Shown: piece after piece, positions 53,738-63,546 of the stretch
Position numbering within the stretch: position 1 is the first letter of the stretch
How the letters are laid out: each line of letters opens with the position of its first letter
DNA from: Ailurus styani
Taxonomy: Eukaryota > Chordata > Mammalia > Carnivora > Ailuridae
NCBI GenBank assembly: GCA_002007465.1
Contig: LNAC01001218.1
Coordinates: forward strand, 124,001-188,000
DNA length: 64,000 nucleotides
Direction: 5' to 3'
Made by a program: the position numbers and the translations under genes
The notes under the pieces: model-generated
The model's input: only the letters and a program-made list of their open reading frames with translations
Database searches by the model: none
Told to the model about the DNA's origin: nothing

Positions 53738-54038
53738 AACATAGTCATACCTAATACATAACATTCTTCTTCAGTATGCCTGAACATATGACCAAATCGC
53801 CAAGACCAACTGACATCACCTCTTCAACATGTCTAAAACCCGTATTCTCCTTTACATTGTCTTGTTACCTCAGCCTGAGTTATATGCAATGTTTCTGCAT
53901 TTGAAGTATTAGAAAAACCTTTAGCTAATCCCCCAGCCTTCAGCTTTTCCAAATTCCAGTTAGTCCTGAACAAGTTACAAGACCTGGCACTCACTGGCAT
54001 AAACCCCTTAACATTGCCTCATTAGATTTAACCAAGAT
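53738..54038. other. Unassigned DNA
   Basis: Nothing recognised. Confidence 0.3.
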
Positions 54039-54051
54039 CATGTCTCTGTTT

Positions 54052-54053
<2 letters not shown>

Positions 54054-54088
<35 letters not shown>

Positions 54089-54182
54089 TGTCCCAGGGGT
54101 ACAGGTCTGTGAATCATCAGGCTTACACCTTTCCCAGCACTCACTATAGCACAAACCCACCCCAATATCCATAACCCATCCA
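54054..54182 (-). mobile_element. Carnivore LINE-1 3' end, very short antisense insertion
   Basis: (TTA)n is followed by TTTGTCCCAGGGGTACAGGTC, GTGAATCATCAGGCTTACACC and CAATATCCATAACCCATCC. The same sequence appears at 63547-63660. Only about 129 bp of the 3' end was inserted. The exact 15-bp duplication CATGTCTCTGTTTTT lies at 54039-54053 and 54183-54197. Confidence 0.93.
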
Positions 54183-54197
54183 CATGTCTCTGTTTTT

Positions 54198-54489
54198 GAG
54201 CACAGCAAGTAAATCAAGGAGATCTGATGGTGACTGAGAATGTCTTCAGTTGAGTCATACTGATTGACTAAGACCATGTCTTTCTAAATGACACATCTGG
54301 CTCTTTTTCACATCTGCCTGAACTTGTTTTACAACTTCCCATGGTTTGGCCTGGATACTATAGTCTCATAATGTCTCTTGAGGTATTATATACATTATTT
54401 ATCATAATATCTTATTTCAAAGTCTCATTCACTTTGCTTAATTACGTCTATATTTGGGAGACATGAAGTTTACTGTTTACTGGGTCTGT
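54198..54489. other. Unassigned DNA
   Basis: Nothing firm is recognised. A CT run at 54499-54513 marks the start of the next L1. Confidence 0.3.
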
Positions 54490-55451
54490 AGACTATCTCT
54501 CTCTCTCTCTCTTTTTAGGTAAACTCTTAATTTTAGAATAGTTTAGCTTTAGAGGAAAATTGAGAAGATAGTACTGAGAGTTTCCATATAACCTTCCCAG
54601 CATTCCTATTATTAACATCTTGTGTTAGTATGGTACATTTGTCACAATTAATGAGCAGTTATTGATCCATTATTATTATTATTTAATCAAGATGGTAAGA
54701 CATATGTACTAATACATTATTATTAGCTAAAGTCTATACTTTATCTAGATTTTCTTAGTTTTAACACAATGTCCTCTTTCTGGGCCAGGATCTCATCTAG
54801 GAAACTCCATTGCATTTAGCAACCATACCTGCTTAGGCTTCTCTTGGCTATGACAGTTTTACAGACTTCAGTTTTGATGATCTGGACTAAGGAGTACTGG
54901 TTAGGTATTTTGTAGAATGATTTTTAGTGGGGGTGTGACTGATATTTCTTCCACGACTAGACTGGCATTATAGGTTTGGGTAAGAAACACCTCTGAGGCA
55001 TTGTGATATTCTTATTACATCATTATCAAGGGTTCACACTATCAACATGACCTACACTGTTGATGTTAACCTTGATCACCTGTCTGAGGCAGTGTCTATG
55101 AGATGCATCCAGTATAAAGTTACTCCCTCAACCCTTTCAGACTATACTTTTATGAAGGAAGAAGTGAATGCCCAACCCACACTTAAAAACTAGGAATTTA
55201 TGCTCTATCTCTTTGAGTGAGGAGTACCTACATAATTTATTTGAAATTCTTCAGCATGGGAGAATTGCTGTTGGGCCCCAATTTACTTATTTATTCAATC
55301 ACTTGTTTGTACTGATATAGACTCATGGATATTTACATTATACTTCAGTTTACAATCCAAAACTACTTTATTTTATTGCTCAAATTGTCCTATCTTTGGT
55401 ATCTGGGAGCTCTATCAATTGGCTTTTATATCCTTGTGACATATCCCCATC

Positions 55452-55453
<2 letters not shown>

Positions 55454-55499
<46 letters not shown>
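55454..55499. repeat. (TG)n microsatellite
   Basis: About 22 TG units lie in the antisense L1 3' UTR. They generate the CVCVCV and VCVCVC frames seen around it. Confidence 0.97.
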
Positions 55500-55500
<1 letters not shown>

Positions 55501-55770
55501 ATTGTGCTACTTCTTCATTTTTTGGTACTTCTAGATCCTCCAGGCTCATCTTGTACACTTCCTGTACCAGTCCTAGAATCACTCACTATGCCAATGAAGT
55601 CTATTTCATTTCTTGGAAAATAGTATTAGAAATCAAGATTTTGATCCCAGGTATTCTTGTTGCTTATTGGGGTGTCATTACTTCTCTTGCCTCTCAGATG
55701 ACAGAGCAAGAAATACATATGTATAAATACTCACTATTTTGTGCATACACACACACACATAAATATTTCT

Positions 55771-55900
55771 TTTTTTTTTTAAAATATTTTATTTATTTAT
55801 TTGACAGAGAGATTACAAGTAGGCAGAGAGGCAGGCAGAGAGAGAGAGGAGGAACCAGGCTCCCTGCTGAGCAGAGAGCCCAATGCGGGCCTCGATCCCA
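55771..55900 (-). mobile_element. Can-SINE, cut by the assembly gap
   Basis: The antisense tail and body run up to GCGGGCCTCGATCCCA and then into N. The target duplication TAAATATTTCT is seen at 55760-55770 and directly after the gap at 56000-56010, so the gap contains only the 5' part of this SINE. Confidence 0.95.
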
Positions 55901-55999
55901 NNNNNNNNNNNNNNNNNNNNNNNNNNNNNNNNNNNNNNNNNNNNNNNNNNNNNNNNNNNNNNNNNNNNNNNNNNNNNNNNNNNNNNNNNNNNNNNNNNN
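55901..55999. other. Assembly gap (99 N)
   Basis: Ninety-nine consecutive N. Comparison with complete antisense copies suggests that about 65-70 bases of SINE are missing, so the run is probably a nominal gap size. Confidence 0.97.
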
Positions 56000-56879
56000 T
56001 AAATATTTCTATATTTAATGATATTAAGCTATACATTGTCACATGGATCATTTTAGTTTCTTTCTTTTATTACCCATAACATCTCACTCCAATAGTGATA
56101 AAACTTGGTTCCCACTTTCCACTATCTGTCTACTTGTTTAATTTCAGTATGTATGTATATAATAGTTTTGGGATTGCTAATCCATACTGACAAGGGAAAC
56201 AACTTTATCAACTAGAGTACAGTCTTATGTACAGTTCCTTTGGAGTTAAACCTTTGAACTCTACTTATTTATAAAGTTATTTAGTTCAGCACCTAATCTG
56301 CCTACCACTACATTAAGATTGTAATACCATTAGATCATTTGCCATGTTTAGCAGTGCATCCTGGGATCCTCCAAACTGTTAAATGATATTTTAAAATTTG
56401 TATACATTAAGGCTCACTCTTTGTGCTATCAAGTTCTGTGGGTGCTGATAAGTGCATATTGTTATGCATCTGCTATTACAATGTAATAAAGACTAACCTC
56501 ACTGTCCTAAAAAAAATTATCCCATGATTCACTTATTAACTCTCTCATTCCTGAGCCATGGCAAACACCAATCAATCTACCATCTCTATGATTTTGCCTT
56601 TTCCAGAATGCCATATGAATGGAATCATATGGTACTTAGACTTTTCAGATTGGCTTCTTTTACTTAGCAAAATGTATTTAGGATTCATCCATGTATTTAC
56701 ACAACTTGATAGATCATATCCTTTTATCTCTGAATAATATTTCATTATATGGATATAGTGCTTTCTTTATCCATTCAACTATTGAAGAACATCTTGGTTG
56801 CTTTTAGGTTTTAGAGATTATAAATAATGCTGCCATAAATATTCACATGCAAGTTTTTGTTAGCACATAAGCTTTCAAA

Positions 56880-57134
56880 TCAGTTGGGTAAATATCTAGG
56901 AGTGTTTCTACTGGATTGTGTCATAAAACTACATTTAGTTTTGTAAGAAACTGCCAAACTATCTTCCAAAGTGGCTCTTTGCATTACCACCAGTAATGAT
57001 GAGAGTTTATGCTCCTCTGCATTCTTGCCAGCAATTGGATAGATTTTAGCTATTATCTTAGGTGTATAGTGGTATCTCATTATGACTTTAATTTGCATTT
57101 CCCTAATGACAAATGATGTCGAGCATCCTTTCAT
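56880..57134 (-). pseudogene. L1 ORF2 C-terminal remnant
   Basis: An open minus-strand frame of 84 codons starts MKGCSTSFVIREMQIKVIMR and continues RYHYTP, matching the ORF2 C-terminal segment of mammalian L1 ([20 protein letters not shown]). The later half drifts out of frame, and the cysteine-rich motif that should follow is not intact. It belongs to the antisense L1 at 54490-58115. Confidence 0.85.
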
Positions 57135-57199
57135 TACTTATTTGGCTTCTGTATATATCTTTTGTTGAGGTATCAGTGCAGATCTTTTGCCCACATTTT

Positions 57200-57407
57200 A
57201 TTATACATTTTTAAAGATTCTATTCACTTTTTGAAAGAGAGAGTGAGAGAGAGCTCGAGGTGAGGGAGGGACAGAAGGAGAGAATCTCAAGCAGACTCTG
57301 TGCTGAATGTGGAGTCTGATGGAGGGCTCGATCTCATGGTCTTGAGATCATGACTTGAGCTGATATCAAGAGTCATATGCCCAACTGACTGAGCCATCCG
57401 AGTGCCC
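57200..57407 (-). mobile_element. Can-SINE
   Basis: The antisense copy ends GAGCCATCCGAGTGCCC. The 16-bp duplication CTTTTGCCCACATTTT (57184-57199) and CTTTTGTCCACATTTT (57408-57423) has one mismatch. It sits in the ORF2 end of the antisense L1. Confidence 0.95.
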
Positions 57408-57509
57408 CTTTTGTCCACATTTTAATTGGGTTTTTGTTTTCTTATTGCTGAGTTTAATTTTTTTGTGTCTACATTGTAGCTATAAGCCTTTAATGAGATC
57501 TGATAGTTT

Positions 57510-58018
57510 TCTTTTGCTTTCATAGCAAATTGTGATAAACTTAGTAGCCTTAGAACAACAAATAGCCATTATCTTAGTATAAGATAATGGTTTTTATAGG
57601 GGTTTTTATAATGGCCTTATAAGGATTTTGCTGGGCTAAAATCATAATGTAAGTAAAACTATGATTCCTTCTTCTAAGCTGTGTGGGAGAATCCATTTCC
57701 TTGATTTCCAGCTTCTAGAAGCTGCCCACATTCCTAGGTTCATGTCCCCTCTCCTCCATCTTCAAGCTAGCAACACACATCTCTATGACCATTCTTTTAT
57801 AGTTATGTCTCCCTGTGCTCTAGCAGGAAAGTTTTCCTGCTTTTAAAGACTCATTAGATTAGATTGGGTTTACTAGAAAATCCAAGATATTCTCCCCATT
57901 TCAAGGTGGTTAACTTAGTCACATCTTCAAAGCCTCATTTTTCTTGTAAGTAACATATTCATTGGTTTCAGAGATTTTTTTGCAGGGGGGAGGGCGTAGA
58001 GGACATTATTCTGCCTGC
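57510..58018 (-). mobile_element. MaLR-type solo LTR (MLT1-like), antisense
   Basis: It begins AGCAAATTGTGATAAACTTAG with CCTTAGAACAACAAATAG, and continues to GGTGGTTAACTTAGTCACATC, GTAAGTAACATATTCATTGG and GACATTATTCTGCCTGC. This is the reverse orientation of the LTR family at 25088. L1 ORF2 sequence flanks it on both sides, so it inserted into the L1. Confidence 0.78.
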
Positions 58019-58179
58019 TCTATCAGACATGTTCTGCAAATATTTTCTAATTGATGGTTTGTCTTTTCATTCTTTTAACATTTTAACAATATCTTCCACA
58101 GAACAAATGTTTTTGATTTTATAATAGAAATTTCCTGCTAAGCCCAGCCTTCTAGCCATTTCTGCCATTTCTAGCCATT

Positions 58180-58400
58180 TCTTCTAGAGTTTGGTAACAC
58201 TTTCTTAAATCCTTCAGACCAGCCCATCCATACCAACATATCAATGTGTGCTCTCAGTTGGTGCCACATGGAGCAGGAATACTGCACAGCCAAGCTCTGT
58301 CCAACTTCTTGTTTCATAAAACCATGAGATATAATAAAATGATTGTGTTTTAAGGTACTGTATTTAGATTGATATGTTACAAAGCAGTATGAAAACACAA
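58180..58400 (+). mobile_element. MaLR-type LTR 3' part
   Basis: CCTTCAGACCAGCCCATCC, AACCATGAGATATAATAAAATG and TTGTGTTTTAAGGTACTGTATTT resemble an MLT1-like LTR end (GACCAGCCCATCC, ATGAGCTAAATAAATG, GTTTTAAGCCACTAAGTTT). Confidence 0.7.
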
Positions 58401-58409
58401 TGAAACATT

Positions 58410-58790
58410 ATATATCAATGATAATAAAGAAGTTACTGTGACATAAAATAATATGGATGGTTCTTACAAACACAATATTTAAAAAAAAAAGGGGTGGGGG
58501 AGAGAGACCTAAGCACCAAAACCACAGATTGTATCATTTTGTTTATATGATATTCAAATATAGGTAGCACTAATCTGTGCTGTTAGAAGTTAATGAAGTA
58601 GTTACTATGGGGAGGGGATAGCCAGAAAGAGCTATGAGGAAGTCTTCTGGGTTTCTCCTAATGCTCACTTTTTTGTTTGGATATCATTTATTGAGGTGCA
58701 TCCATTTTATGAACATTTACATAAGATTTGTGCTTTTTTCTTTATGTATATTTATATTTCACTGAAAGGTTCAGAAAGTTACATCTACTT
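58410..58790 (+). mobile_element. Old LINE-1 3' UTR fragment
   Basis: GTATCATTTTGTTTATATGATATTC, TAGTTACTATGGGGAGGGG and ACATTTACATAAGATTTGTGC, with a TGTATATTTATATTTCAC end, match a middle-aged L1 3' UTR. Confidence 0.72.
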
Positions 58791-58945
58791 CATAGGTTTA
58801 CAATAATGAGTACTAAATAAAATACTATATGCAAATGTTTAATAAAGTGTTAGAACATTGTAAACACTAAATAGATGTTAGTTCTTGCTTATTTTTATTA
58901 TTATTGCTGCTGTTGTGTTGTTGTTATTATTATGTCATTTGAAAT
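58785..58945 (+). mobile_element. MIR SINE 3' half
   Basis: ACTTCATAGGTTTACAATAATG, AAGTGTTAGAACATTGTAAAC and CACTAAATAGATGTTAG are followed by an ATTATTATT run, as in MIR. Confidence 0.82.
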
Positions 58946-59023
58946 TTCTGAAGTAAAATACGTGCCAGTCCTAAAAGTATTTTAAAAAATAGAACATTTT
59001 GTCAAAAGAAAGCTGGAGTAGCA

Positions 59024-59278
59024 GTGCTGGTATTGGAAAAACTAGACTTTAAAATAAAGACTGTAACAAGAGATGAAGAAGGGTACTATTTCATAATAAA
59101 GGGGACATTTCAACAGGGAGGTATTTATGCCCCCAGCAAGGGAGCACCCAAATATATAAAACAATTAATAACAAACATAAAGGAACTCATTGATAATAAT
59201 ATAGTAATAGCAAGGGACTTTAACACCCCATTTACAACAATGGACAGATTATCTAAGCAAAAAGCAACAAGGAAATAA
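59024..59278 (+). pseudogene. L1 ORF2 endonuclease remnant
   Basis: An 84-codon frame runs from about the middle of the APE-type endonuclease. IYAPSKGAPKYIKQLITNIK and ARDFNTPFTTMDR match the NIYAPN-GAP and GDFNTPLS-DR blocks of L1. The catalytic D and N of DFN are kept, but the preceding G is R. Downstream, SRIDYILGH is seen about 59365-59392, and the SDH catalytic motif is destroyed (about 59436-59455). The element cannot be active. Confidence 0.88.
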
Positions 59279-59615
59279 TGGTATTAAATGACACACTGGA
59301 CCAGATGTACTTAACAAATATATTTACAGAATACATATTCTTTTCAAGCGCACATGGGTACATTATCTAGAATAGATTACATACTAGGTCACAAATCAGA
59401 CCTCAACAAGCACAAAAAAGACTGAGAGCATACCATTCATATTTTTTTACCACAATGCTATGGAACTGAAGTCAACCACAAGAAAAAAATTGGAAAGACC
59501 ACAAATACCTGGAGGTTAAACAGCATGCTACCAAAGAATATATGGGCCAACCAGGAAATTAAAGAAGAAATGAGAAAATACATGGAAACAAATGAAAATG
59601 AAAACAAAATAGTCC

Positions 59616-59839
59616 AGGGGCACCTTGGTGGCTCAATAGGTTAAGCACCTGCCTTTGGCTCAGGTCATGATCTTGGGGTTCTTGGATCAACCTCTACCTT
59701 GGGCTCCCTGCTCAGTGGGGAGTCTGCTTCTCCTTCTGCCTAATGCCTGCTACCCCTTTCATTCTCTTGCTCACACTCTCTGTCTCATATAAATAAATAA
59801 AAATCTCAAAAAAAAAAAAGAAAGAAAGAAAGAAAAAAA
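59616..59839 (+). mobile_element. Can-SINE with a GAAA-rich tail
   Basis: GGGGCACCTTGGTGGCTCAATAG head, then a long A/GAAA tail. AAAACAAAATAGTCC (59601-59615) and AAAACTCAATGGTCC (59840-59854) flank it with three changes. Confidence 0.94.
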
Positions 59840-60042
59840 AAAACTCAATGGTCCCAAACCTTTGGGACACAGCAAAAGAAATTCTAATGGGGAAATATAC
59901 AGCAATATACATCTACTTCGAGAAGCAAGAAAAATCTCAAATACATAAGTTAACCTTATACCTAAATTTAGGAGCCAGGAAAAAGAACAACAAATGCAGC
60001 TTAGAGCCAGCAGAAGGAATGAAATAATAAAGATTAGAGCAG

Positions 60043-60238
60043 TGGGGCACCTGGGTGGCTCAGTTGGTTAAGCTACTGCCTTCAGCTCAGGTCATGATCA
60101 CAGGGTCCTGGGATCGAGCCCTACGCCATGCTCCTTGCTAAGCGGGGAGCCTGCTTCTCCCTCTCCCTCTGCCTGCTACTCTGCCTGCTTGTGCTTTCTC
60201 ACCTTCTCTGTCAAATAAATAAATAACATCTTAAAAAA
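60043..60238 (+). mobile_element. Can-SINE, exact target duplication
   Basis: TGGGGCACCTGGGTGGCTCAG head and AAATAAATAAATAACATC tail. The exact 14-bp duplication AAAGATTAGAGCAG occurs at 60029-60042 and 60239-60252. Confidence 0.96.
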
Positions 60239-60328
60239 AAAGATTAGAGCAGAAATAAATGATATAGAAATAAAAAAAAACAAGAAATAAAAACAATAAG
60301 ACAGATCAATATGACCAAGAACTGGTTC

Positions 60329-60526
60329 ATTTTTTTAAATATTGTATCTATTTATTTTATTTGAGAGACAGCAAGCAGGGGGAGGGGCAGAGGGAGAGGG
60401 AGAAAATCCCAAACAGACTGTGCTGAGCATGGAGCCCAAAACAGGGCTCGACCTCATAATTTGGAGATCATGACCTGAGCCTAAATGAAGACTCAGATGC
60501 TTAATCAACTGAGTCACTAAAGCAAC
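60329..60526 (-). mobile_element. Can-SINE (older copy)
   Basis: The antisense copy ends ACTGAGTCACTAAAGCA, well diverged. ACTGGTTC occurs at 60321-60328 and 60527-60534. Confidence 0.92.
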
Positions 60527-60671
60527 ACTGGTTCTTGAAAACATTCATAAAATTGATAAATCCCTAGCCAGAATTATCAAAAATAAAAAAGAAAGGACCC
60601 AAATAAGTAAAGCCACAAGTGGGAGAGGATAAATAACAACCAATAGCACAGAAATATAAATGTGATTAAGA

Positions 60672-60890
60672 GAATATTATGAAAAGCTATATGCTAACAA
60701 ACTGGACGACCTAGAAGAACTGAATAAATTCCTAGAAACCTATAAATTACCAAAACTGAAACAGGAAGAAATAGAAAGCTTGAACAGACTGATAACCAGC
60801 AAAAAAATTGTATCAGTAATGGAAAATCTCCCAAGAAACAAATATCCAGGTCCAGATGGCCTCACAGGTGAATTTTGCAAAAACACTTAA
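60672..60890 (+). pseudogene. L1 ORF2 remnant, linker and PGPDG motif
   Basis: Seventy-two codons are open from 60672 to the stop at 60888-60890. [38 protein letters not shown] and the surrounding residues match the segment before the RT palm. The frame then fails where a poly-A expansion begins (about 60927). Confidence 0.88.
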
Positions 60891-61025
60891 CAAAGAGTTA
60901 ATAGCTATTCTTCCCAAATTATTTCAAAAAAAAAAAAAAAGAAAGAAAGAAAAAAGAAAAGGAAGGAAAACTTCTAAATTCATTCTATGAGGCCAGCATT
61001 ACCCTGATACAGAAAATAAAGACTC

Positions 61026-61244
61026 GGGCGCCTGGGTGGCTCAGTGGGTTAAAGCCTCTGCCTTCGGCTCAGGTCATGATCTCAGGGTCCTGGGATCAAG
61101 GCCCGCATCGGGCTCTCTGCTCAGTGGGGAGCCTGCTTCCTCCTCTCTCCTCTCTCTCTGCCTGCCTCTCTGCATACTTGTAATCTCTCTCTGTCAAATA
61201 AATAAATAAATAAAATCTTTAAAAAAAAAAAGAAAAAAAAAAAA
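61026..61244 (+). mobile_element. Can-SINE, youngest-looking copy
   Basis: Complete head GGGCGCCTGGGTGGCTCAGTGG, the doubled CTCTCTCCTCTCTCTCT block, four AAAT units and a long A tail. The exact 15-bp duplication AGAAAATAAAGACTC occurs at 61011-61025 and 61245-61259. Confidence 0.97.
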
Positions 61245-61311
61245 AGAAAATAAAGACTCCACTAAGCCAATATCCCTGATGAACATGGATGCAAAAATTC
61301 TCAATAAAACA

Positions 61312-62714
61312 TACACATAGATCAATGGAACAGAATAGAGGCCCCAGAAAGGGACCCTCAGCTCTATGGTCAACTAATCTTTGACAAATCAGGAAAGAAT
61401 GTCCAATGGGAAAAAGGCAGTCTCTTCAATAAATGGTGCTAGGAAACTTGGATAGTCACAGGCAGAAGAATGAAACTGGACCATTCTTTTACACCACACA
61501 CAAAGGTAACCTCAAAATGGATGAAAGACCTAAGTGTGAGACAGGAATCCCATCAAAATCCTAGAGAACATAGGCAGTAACCTCTTCAACACTGGCCACT
61601 GCAACTTCTTTCAACACACATCTCCAAAGGAAAGGGAAACAAAAGCGAAAATGAACTTTTGGGACTTTATCAAGAGACAAAGCTTGGGCACAGCAATGGA
61701 AACAGTCAACAAAACAGAGAAACAACCCGCAAAATGGGGAAAAGATATTTGCAAATGACACTGCAGGCACTGGTATCCAAGATTTATAAGAGAACTTCTC
61801 AAAATCAACACTGAAAAAACAAATAATCCAGTCAAAAAATTGGCAGAAGACATGAACAGATACTTCTCCAAAGAAGACATACAAATGGATAACAGACACA
61901 TTAAAAAAAATGTTCAACATCACTAGCCATCAGGGAAATACAAATCAAAACCACCATGAGATATCACCTTACACCAGTTAGAATGGCAAAAATTAACAAA
62001 ACATGAAACAACAAATGTTGGCAAGGATGTGGAGAAGAGGGAACCCTCTTACACTGTTGGTGAGAATGCAAGCTGGTACAGCTACTCTGGAAAGCAGTAT
62101 GGAGGTTCCTTAAGAGATAAAAATTAGAGCTACCCTGTGACTCAGCAACTGCACTATGAGTTATTTACCCCAAAGATACAGATGTGGTGAAAAGAAGGAG
62201 CACATGTACCCCAATGTCCATACCAGCAATGTCCACAATAGCCAAACTTTGAAAGGAGCTGAAATGTCCTTCAACAGATGAATGGATAAAGAAGATATGG
62301 TTCATATATACAATGGAATATTACTCAGCCATCAGAAAGGATGAATACCCTGGAGGAACTGGAGGAGATTATGTGAAGTGAAATAAGCCAATCAGAGAAA
62401 GACAATTATCATATGATTTCATTCATATGTGGAACATAAGGAATAGCAGGGAGGACCACAAGGGAAGGGAGGGAAAACTGAATGGAAAAAAATCAGAGAG
62501 GCAGACAAAACATGAGAGACTCTGGACTCCTGGAACCAAACTGAAGGTTACAGAACAGAGGTGGGTGGGGGGATAGGGTAACTGGGTGATGGGTATTAAG
62601 GAGGGCATGTGTGATGATGAGCACTGATTATACACAACTAATGAATCATTGAACACAACAGCAAAAACTAAGGATGTACTATATGTTGGCTAACCGAACA
62701 TAATAAGAAAAAAA
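61312..62714 (+). mobile_element. Carnivore LINE-1 (inner element), 5'-truncated, nested
   Basis: It starts ACACATAGATCAATGGAAC, part-way through the 3' half of ORF2. It continues through ORF2 C-terminal landmarks (GACATGAACAGATACTTCTCC, AATGTTGGCAAGGATGTGG, ATGGAATATTACTCAGCCATC), then the carnivore 3' UTR (GGTATTAAGGAGGGCATGTG), ending AATAAGAAAAAAAC. Outer-L1 sequence stops at 61311 and resumes at about 62715 at the matching ORF2 position, so this element jumped into it. Frames are broken. Confidence 0.9.
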
Positions 62715-63181
62715 CACTATCAAACTGAATCCAGCAGTACATTAAAAGAATCATTCACCATGATCAAGGGGGATTTATCCCTGGGCTGTAAGTGTAGTTC
62801 AATATTTGCAAATCAATCAATATGATATACCACATTAATAAAAGAAAGGATAAGAACCATATCATCCTTTCAATAGATGCAGAAAAGCATTTGACAAAGT
62901 GTAAGGCAAATTCACAATAAAAATCCTCAACAAAGCAGGGGCAGAGGGAAAATACCTCAACATAATAAAGGCCATATATGAAAAAGCCACAGCTAATATC
63001 ATCCTCAATGGTGAAAAATTGAGAATTTTTCCTCTCTGGTCAGGAACAAGACAGGGATGTCCACCCTTACCACTGTTATTCACCACAGTACTAGAAATCC
63101 TAGCCACAACAATCAGACATGGAAAAAAAAAAACAAATAACAGGCATCCAAGTCAGCAAGGAAGAAGTGAAGCATTCAGGT

Positions 63182-63421
63182 TTTGCAGATGACATGATAC
63201 TGATACACAAATGCAGTAAAGTCACAGGATGATAAGTGAGCATGCATAAATTTGTTATATTTCTATACAGTGATAATGAAGCAGCAGAAAGAGAAATTAA
63301 GGAATCAGTCTCATTTACAATTGCACCAAAACCTATAAAATACTTAGGAATAAACCTAACCAAAGAGATGAAAGATCTATATTCTGAAAACTATAACACG
63401 CTGATGAAAGAAACTGAATAG
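63182..63421 (+). pseudogene. L1 ORF2 reverse transcriptase remnant
   Basis: FADDMI at 63182-63199 is the RT catalytic motif (the usual form is Y/FADD). An open frame at 63236-63421 then encodes SFTIAPKPIKYLGINLTKEM and KDLYSENYNTLMKE, matching the L1 region after the palm. A deletion between the two removes about 100 bases relative to intact carnivore L1. It belongs to the outer L1. Confidence 0.88.
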
Positions 63422-63546
63422 GACACAAAGAAATGGAAAGACATCCCATGTGCATGATCAGAAGAACAAATATTGTTAGAATATCTACACTACTTAAAGC
63501 AATCTACATATTTAATTAAATCTTTATCAAAATGCCAACAGCATTT

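Larger units (their letters stand above)
54490..58115 (-). mobile_element. Old LINE-1, antisense, 3' UTR through ORF2 C-terminus, interrupted
   Basis: Bases 54490-56700 are the long 3' UTR of a middle-aged mammalian L1 (GCTCTATCAATTGGC and CTCCAGGCTCATCTTGTAC are landmarks). Bases 56700-57500 are the ORF2 end. A piece at 58018-58115 (CTGCAAATATTTTCTAATTG) continues ORF2 after an LTR insertion. Also inside are a Can-SINE with the assembly gap, another Can-SINE (57200-57407) and a TG microsatellite. All coding frames are broken. Confidence 0.78.
58985..63546 (+). mobile_element. Carnivore LINE-1 (outer element), 5'-truncated
   Basis: The element begins in the ORF2 endonuclease and continues through the PGPDG motif (about 60850) and the RT FADD motif (63182-63199) to about 63546, where another L1 breaks it. 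The order is correct once a nested L1 (61312-62714) and four Can-SINEs are set aside. An A/GAAA expansion at 60927-60955 lies in the ORF2 region. The frame is broken in many places. Confidence 0.9.

Noticed and set aside
55455..56018. 187-codon open frame rich in alternating C and V
   Set aside because: It is read-through of a TG microsatellite, L1 3' UTR, a Can-SINE and the N gap, not a gene.
61561..61923. 120-codon minus-strand frame with FFSV and FVSL stretches
   Set aside because: It is the opposite strand of the nested L1 ORF2 region.
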